A DNA stretch of 64,000 nt from Leifsonia sp. ku-ls. Its GTDB lineage: Bacteria > Actinomycetota > Actinomycetes > Actinomycetales > Microbacteriaceae. Position 1 is the stretch's first letter. Each line of letters starts with the position of its first letter. A program made the position numbers and the translations under genes. The stretch spans positions 214,920 through 278,919 of the forward strand of contig QKXI01000006.1 of assembly GCA_003367665.1 (NCBI GenBank). Direction: 5' to 3'. Below are positions 59,936 to 64,000 of the stretch, one piece after another. The notes under the pieces were generated by a model. It searched no databases, was not told where the DNA came from, and saw only the letters and a list, made by a program, of their open reading frames with translations.

Positions 59936-60538
59936 GTGTTCGACCGCTTCTTCGACCTCATCCGGGCCGTGCCGGAGCCCGTGGACGCCGAGCTGCTCTA
60001 CGGCGACGACGAGCTCGGGCGGCTGCGGGAGCGCAACCTCCGGCGCTACCTGAGCGGCCCGCACGCACCCGTCCTGCTGCTCGGCGAGGCCCCCGGCTGG
60101 CGCGGCATGACCGTCACCGGTGTGCCCTTCACGTCGGTCCGCGAGGTGGAGGCGGGCGTGCTGCCCGGATTGGAGCTCCCGCCGGAGCCGCAGGCGCCGT
60201 GGGAGGCGTCGAGCCGCGTGTTCTGGCAGACGATGGCGCAGTGGCAGGGGCCGCTCCCGATCTCGTGGCCGGTCTACCCGCACCACCCGTTCGTGACGGG
60301 CGAACCGCGGACCAACCGCACCCCGCGGTCGTCCGAGGTCCGCGCCGGCGGCCCGGTCGCCGTCGAACTGATCCGCGCCCTCGGCATCGAGACGGTCGTC
60401 GCCGTCGGCCGCAAGGCGCAGGGTGAGCTGGCGGAGGCGGGCATCGAGGCGCCCGCCGTGCGGCACCCGGCGCAGGGCGGCGCCCGGATGTTCACCGACC
60501 AGCTGCTCGCGCTCAACCGCGCCATGCTCGAATCCTGA
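59936..60538 (+). CDS. uracil-DNA glycosylase-fold protein
   Basis: About 200 residues from GTG 59936 (GTG 59933 is the codon before). Has UDG superfamily elements: 'LLLGEAPGWRGMTVTGVPFTS' (motif 1-like), 'WPVYPHHP' and 'VAVGRKAQGELAEAGIEAPAVRHPAQGGARMF' (motif 2-like with His). The order fits the family-4/5-like branch, but no Fe-S cysteines are present. May remove uracil or other bases; activity is not established. Confidence 0.8.
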   Translation: MFDRFFDLIRAVPEPVDAELLYGDDELGRLRERNLRRYLSGPHAPVLLLGEAPGWRGMTVTGVPFTSVREVEAGVLPGLELPPEPQAPWEASSRVFWQTMAQWQGPLPISWPVYPHHPFVTGEPRTNRTPRSSEVRAGGPVAVELIRALGIETVVAVGRKAQGELAEAGIEAPAVRHPAQGGARMFTDQLLALNRAMLES

Positions 60539-60602
60539 GAGGATTCTCAAGAATGTCGATCTACGATGGTGAGGCTTCCGCCCCCACCACGTGAGGACAC
60601 CC

Positions 60603-61235
60603 GTGACCGACCTCGCCGAGGCCTCCGCCCCGACCCCGTCTTCGTCCCCGTCCGGCTCCGGCCAGGAGCCCGCCCGCCCGGGCCGACCCGTCCGCGATGG
60701 CATCGGCGCGCTGATCTTCTTCAGCCGCTGGCTGCAGGCGCCGCTCTACCTCGGACTGATCGTCGCCCAGCTGATCTACGTCTGGGTCTTCATGACCGAG
60801 CTGTGGCACCTGGCCGAGAACGTGATCGCGCATCCCGGATCGATCAAGGAGGCGGACGTGATGCTCGCCGTCCTCGGCCTGATCGACGTGGTGATGATCG
60901 CCAACCTGCTGATCATGGTCATCATCGGCGGCTACGAGACCTTCGTGTCGCGCGTCAACGTCGACGGACACCCCGACCAGCCGGAGTGGCTCTCGCACGT
61001 CAACGCCAACGTGCTCAAGGTGAAGCTGGCGATGGCGATCATCGGCATCTCGTCGATCCACCTGCTCAAGACGTTCATCGCGGTCGGCGACATCGGCATG
61101 GCGGGCGGCGGCGCGCTCGGCTCGGAGCGCTATACGTCGGAGGGCGTGTTCTGGCAGGTGGTCATCCACTCGATCTTCATCCTGTCCGCCCTCGCGCTGG
61201 CCTGGATCGACCGCATGTCGAAGCCCCGCCACTGA
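60603..61235 (+). CDS. YqhA/TIGR00645-family inner membrane protein
   Basis: 210 residues from GTG 60603 (GTG 60591 would add four). Three or four hydrophobic segments ('LYLGLIVAQLIYVWVFMTELW', 'VMLAVLGLIDVVMIANLLIMVIIGGYETFVS', 'VVIHSIFILSALALAWIDRM'); 'MIANLLIMVIIGGYETFVSR' is diagnostic of the UPF0114/YqhA family. Function unknown. -10-like TACGAT lies at 60562. Confidence 0.87.
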   Translation: MTDLAEASAPTPSSSPSGSGQEPARPGRPVRDGIGALIFFSRWLQAPLYLGLIVAQLIYVWVFMTELWHLAENVIAHPGSIKEADVMLAVLGLIDVVMIANLLIMVIIGGYETFVSRVNVDGHPDQPEWLSHVNANVLKVKLAMAIIGISSIHLLKTFIAVGDIGMAGGGALGSERYTSEGVFWQVVIHSIFILSALALAWIDRMSKPRH

Positions 61236-61242
61236 CCGCCCG

Positions 61243-61764
61243 TCAGTCGAGTCGGGTGGCCTGGCGGTGCTGGGCCGTCTTGTCGAGGTAGGTGCGGGCG
61301 TTCTCGGTGATGCCCTGCAGTTCCTCGTCGTTGAGCTCGCGCCGGACCTTCGCCGGGACCCCGGCCACCAGGGAACCCGGCGGGATGTCGGCCCCCTGTG
61401 TCACGACCGCGCCGGCGGCCACCAGTGAGCCGGCGCCGATGCGGGCTCCGTTGAGGACGGTCGCGCCCATCCCGATCAGCACGTCGTCCTCGATCCTGCA
61501 GCCGTGCAGCACGGCGTTGTGACCGACGGACACACGCGCCCCGACCGTGAGCGGATAGGCCGGGTCGGCGTGCGCGGAGACGTTGTCCTGGAGGTTGGAG
61601 TCGCGCCCGACGACGATCGGCGCGTTGTCGGCGCGCACGACGGCGCCGTACCAGACGCTCGCGCCGGGCTCGAGCGTGACGTCGCCGACGACGGTCGCGC
61701 CCGGCGCCACCCAGGCGTCGTCCGAGACGCGCGGCGTCCGGTCTCCGGGGAGTGAGAGCAGCAT
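61243..61764 (-). CDS. gamma-carbonic anhydrase family protein
   Basis: 173 residues from ATG 61764, with AAAGGA upstream. Left-handed beta-helix with hexapeptide repeats ('VAPGATVVGDVTLEPGASVWYGAVVRADNAPIVVGRDSNLQDNVSAHADPAYPLTVGARVSVGHNAVLHGCRIEDDVLIGMGATVLNGARIGAGSLVAAGAVV'). Two of the three metal His in 'HNAVLHGC' and one at 'NVSAH' are visible. Trimeric; bicarbonate or carboxylate binding. Converges on the YqhA gene. Confidence 0.9.
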   Translation of the reverse strand: MLLSLPGDRTPRVSDDAWVAPGATVVGDVTLEPGASVWYGAVVRADNAPIVVGRDSNLQDNVSAHADPAYPLTVGARVSVGHNAVLHGCRIEDDVLIGMGATVLNGARIGAGSLVAAGAVVTQGADIPPGSLVAGVPAKVRRELNDEELQGITENARTYLDKTAQHRQATRLD

Positions 61765-61830
61765 CCCGATTCCTTTCTGTCGGATGCCTGTCACGCTACC
61801 GCCCTTGACCGTTCACTCTTCCGTGCCGTA

Positions 61831-61846
61831 TATTCCTCTTGGAATA
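61831..61846. promoter_or_regulatory. PadR operator palindrome
   Basis: TATTCC-TCTT-GGAATA: 6-base perfect arms and 4-base spacer, ending 18 bases before the padR ATG. AT-rich in a GC-rich context; position fits autoregulation. Confidence 0.65.
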
Positions 61847-61864
61847 ATCGAATTGGAAGTCGAG

Positions 61865-62443
61865 ATGGCCGAACCACGCACCCTCACCCCGCTCGCCGTC
61901 GCCGCGCTCGCGCTGCTGGCCGAGCGTCCGTCGCATCCGTACGAGATGTACCAGACGCTCATGCAGCGCTCGGAGGACCGGCTGGTCAAGGTGCGGCCCG
62001 GTTCGCTGTACCACACGGTCGACCGGCTGGAGGCCCACGGCCTCGTCCGGGCGACCGGCACCGAGCGCGAGGGCAACCGGCCCGAGCGCACCACCTACGA
62101 GATCACCGACGAGGGCACCCGCTCGCTCGGGGAGCGGATCACCGAGATCATCGGAACGCCCGTCAACGAGTACCCCGAGTTCCCGCTCGGCCTCGGCGAA
62201 GCGCACAACCTCCCGCTCGAGACCGTCGTCGCGCTCCTGCGCAAACGCGTCTCCCTCATCCGGGCCGACACCGCGGTCCTGGATGACGCCGTCGAGCACC
62301 TCACCCAGCGCGGCGTCCCCGCCAAGTTCTGGCTCGACGTCCGCTATCAGCGGGCGCTCGCCACAGCGGACGCGGATGTGCTGGAATCCCTGATCGCAGA
62401 CCTCGAATCGGGCGTAGTGTCCTGGTCCGAGGACGAGCACTGA
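61865..62443 (+). CDS. PadR-family transcriptional regulator
   Basis: 192 residues from ATG 61865 (MAEPRTLTPLAVAALALLAERPSHPYEMYQTL); longer ORF start is antisense to the gamma-carbonic anhydrase gene. PadR winged helix with 'RPSHPYEMYQTLMQRSEDRLVKVRPGSLYHTVDRLEAHGLVRATG' and a C-terminal helical dimerisation part. Ten bases before an MFS gene, which it most likely controls with itself. Confidence 0.92.
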   Translation: MAEPRTLTPLAVAALALLAERPSHPYEMYQTLMQRSEDRLVKVRPGSLYHTVDRLEAHGLVRATGTEREGNRPERTTYEITDEGTRSLGERITEIIGTPVNEYPEFPLGLGEAHNLPLETVVALLRKRVSLIRADTAVLDDAVEHLTQRGVPAKFWLDVRYQRALATADADVLESLIADLESGVVSWSEDEH

Positions 62444-62453
62444 GAGAAGAACC

Positions 62454-64000
62454 ATGGAACGTCAACTGAAGCCCTGGCCGGCCCTCTGGGCCCTGGTCAT
62501 CGGGTTCTTCATGATCCTGATCGACACGACCATCGTGTCGGTCGCGAACCCCTCGATCATGAAGGGCCTGAACCTCGGCACCGACTACAACGCCGTCATC
62601 TGGGTGACGAGCGCCTACCTGCTCGCCTACGCCGTCCCGCTGCTCATCACCGGGCGGCTCGGCGACCGGTTCGGGCCGAAGAACCTGTACCTGATCGGTC
62701 TCGTCATCTTCACCGCGGCCTCCGCCTGGTGCGGGTTCGCCGGCAGCATCGGCGTGCTGATCGCCGCCCGCGTCGTGCAGGGCCTCGGCGCCGCGCTGAT
62801 GACGCCGCAGACGATGGCCGTCATCACCCGCATCTTCCCGCCGGAGCGCCGTGGCGCGGCCATGGGCCTGTGGGGTGCGGTCGCGGGTGTCGCGACGCTC
62901 GTCGGCCCGCTGCTCGGCGGCGTGCTCGTCGACAGCCTGGGATGGGAGTGGATCTTCTTCATCAACGTGCCCGTCGGCATCGTGGCCTTCATCCTGGCGA
63001 TGCGCCTGGTGCCGAAGCTGCCGACGCACACGCACAGCTTCGATGTGCTCGGCGTCATCCTCTCGGCCGTCGGCATGTTCCTGCTGGTCTTCGGCATCCA
63101 GGAGGGCGGCACCTACGACTGGGGCGTCATCTGGGGCCCGATCTCGGTGTGGGGCCTCATCATCGCCGGCATCGTCGTGCTCGCCGCGTTCGTCGTCTGG
63201 CAGGCCTTCAACAAGAAGGAGCCGCTGCTCCCGCTCCCGCTGTTCCGCGACCGCAACTTCTCGCTGTCGAACGGCGCGATCACCACGGTCGGCTTCGCCG
63301 TCACCTGCATGGCGCTGCCCCTGGTGTTCTACTTCCAGACCGTGCGCGGCCTGACCCCGACCGAGTCGGCGCTGATGCTCGCCCCGACGGCGATCTTCTC
63401 CGGCGTGCTCGCGCCGTTCGTCGGCCGCCTGATCGACCGGGTGAACCCGCGCAACATCGCCACCCCGGCGCTGGTGCTGTTCGCCTTCGCGCTGTTCCTC
63501 TACTCGCGGATGCTGTCGCCGGATGTGAACATCTTCCTGCTGCTCATCCCGAGCGCGCTCATGGGCATCGCGATGTCGGGCGTGTGGGGCCCCATCTCCA
63601 CCACCGCGACGCGCAACCTGCCGATGAACCAGGCCGGAGCCGGCTCCGGCGTCTTCAACACCACGCGCCAGATCGGCGCGGTACTCGGCAGCGCCTCCAT
63701 CGCCGCCCTGATCGAGGGACGCCTCGCCGTCGACCTGCCGAAGGTCCCCGGTGGGGCGGCCCACGCGAGCGAGGCCGCGGCCGGGACGGAACTGCCGCAG
63801 TTCCTGCACGCCGGCTTCACGCAGGCGATGTCGGAGGCGCTGCTGCTGCCGGCGGCGGTCGCGTTCCTCGGTGCCCTCGTCGTGGTCTGGTGGGAGCGGC
63901 CGAAGCCGCCGGCATGGGCCCGCGCGGCCGGTGCGCCGGGCGCGCAGGCCGGCGGCGGCGAACAGCCGCAGGCGGTCGGCGCCGCGGCTCCGACGCACGG
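62454..64000 (+). CDS. MFS drug exporter, DHA2 (EmrB/QacA) family, cut by window end
   Basis: Open from ATG 62454 to the window end with no stop: 515 full codons. Starts MERQLKPWPALWALVIGFF. About 14 hydrophobic segments. Motif D1-like 'ILIDTTIVSVANPSIMKGL', motif A 'GRLGDRFGPKNLYLIG', motif C 'GAVAGVATLVGPLLGGVLVD' are all DHA2 type. Ends in a Pro/Ala/Gly-rich cytoplasmic tail ('ARAAGAPGAQAGGGEQP'), so the stop is probably close beyond 64000. Second gene of the PadR operon. Confidence 0.92.
   Translation, partial: MERQLKPWPALWALVIGFFMILIDTTIVSVANPSIMKGLNLGTDYNAVIWVTSAYLLAYAVPLLITGRLGDRFGPKNLYLIGLVIFTAASAWCGFAGSIGVLIAARVVQGLGAALMTPQTMAVITRIFPPERRGAAMGLWGAVAGVATLVGPLLGGVLVDSLGWEWIFFINVPVGIVAFILAMRLVPKLPTHTHSFDVLGVILSAVGMFLLVFGIQEGGTYDWGVIWGPISVWGLIIAGIVVLAAFVVWQAFNKKEPLLPLPLFRDRNFSLSNGAITTVGFAVTCMALPLVFYFQTVRGLTPTESALMLAPTAIFSGVLAPFVGRLIDRVNPRNIATPALVLFAFALFLYSRMLSPDVNIFLLLIPSALMGIAMSGVWGPISTTATRNLPMNQAGAGSGVFNTTRQIGAVLGSASIAALIEGRLAVDLPKVPGGAAHASEAAAGTELPQFLHAGFTQAMSEALLLPAAVAFLGALVVVWWERPKPPAWARAAGAPGAQAGGGEQPQAVGAAAPTH

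Overview
The window is a GC-rich (roughly 70%) actinobacterial chromosome segment. Gene content points to Microbacteriaceae, most likely Leifsonia or a close relative: a CE1758/CE1759-type flavin oxidoreductase pair, a Rv2629-like baeRF protein, a YhgE/Pip efflux protein, purS-purQ, many GTG starts, and many promoters whose -10 box lies 12-15 bases before the start codon (leaderless mRNAs). About 66 protein genes are supported. I saw no tRNA, rRNA, CRISPR array, insertion sequence or prophage. The genus is inference.

Layout. 0-2.4 kb: small stress-type genes (SRPBCC protein, baeRF release-factor-like protein, acidic protein, DUF2795). 2.4-5.3 kb: sulfonate-type ABC importer. 5.4-13.5 kb: housekeeping genes (exonuclease III, pyrE, a giant disordered one-helix membrane protein, HAD phosphatase, TrmH-type methylase, DUF3052, phosphodiesterase). 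13.5-16.7 kb: TetR / ABC-like pseudo-ATPase / YhgE operon behind a palindrome; then purA. 18-28.7 kb: quinone-reductase-like MDR with TetR, TetR-MFS pair with paired operators, Eis-like acetyltransferase, SDR, chorismate mutase, LolD/FtsX-type ABC pair, processive glycosyltransferase. 28.8-34 kb: FMN reductase with luciferase-like monooxygenase, LysM lipoprotein, EamA transporter, alpha/beta hydrolase, KGG-type stress peptide. 34-40.4 kb: purL, ECF sigma factor with a membrane partner, TetR with a DrrAB-like ABC exporter. 40.4-51 kb: glycoside utilisation locus: a peptide/oligosaccharide-type ABC importer and LacI regulator run left, GH35 and GH3 enzymes run right, and two LacI operators lie between. 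51-52 kb: purS-purQ. 52-56.4 kb: tryptophan-kynurenine operon (TDO, amidohydrolase, kynureninase, PaaX). 56.7-59.9 kb: a three-gene phosphonate-catabolism-type set (FAD oxidoreductase, PhnX-like HAD, zinc alcohol dehydrogenase). 60-64 kb: UDG-fold protein, YqhA-type membrane protein, gamma carbonic anhydrase, PadR, and an MFS gene cut by the window end.

The points most worth a second look are: the HAD protein of the phosphonate set, in which the nucleophile Asp is replaced by Ala; an ABC-ATPase-like protein with no P-loop that sits between TetR and YhgE; two families of long, sequence-conserved inverted repeats, all four copies placed between convergent genes; an amidohydrolase in the position where a kynurenine formamidase would be needed; and a series of readable repressor operators.
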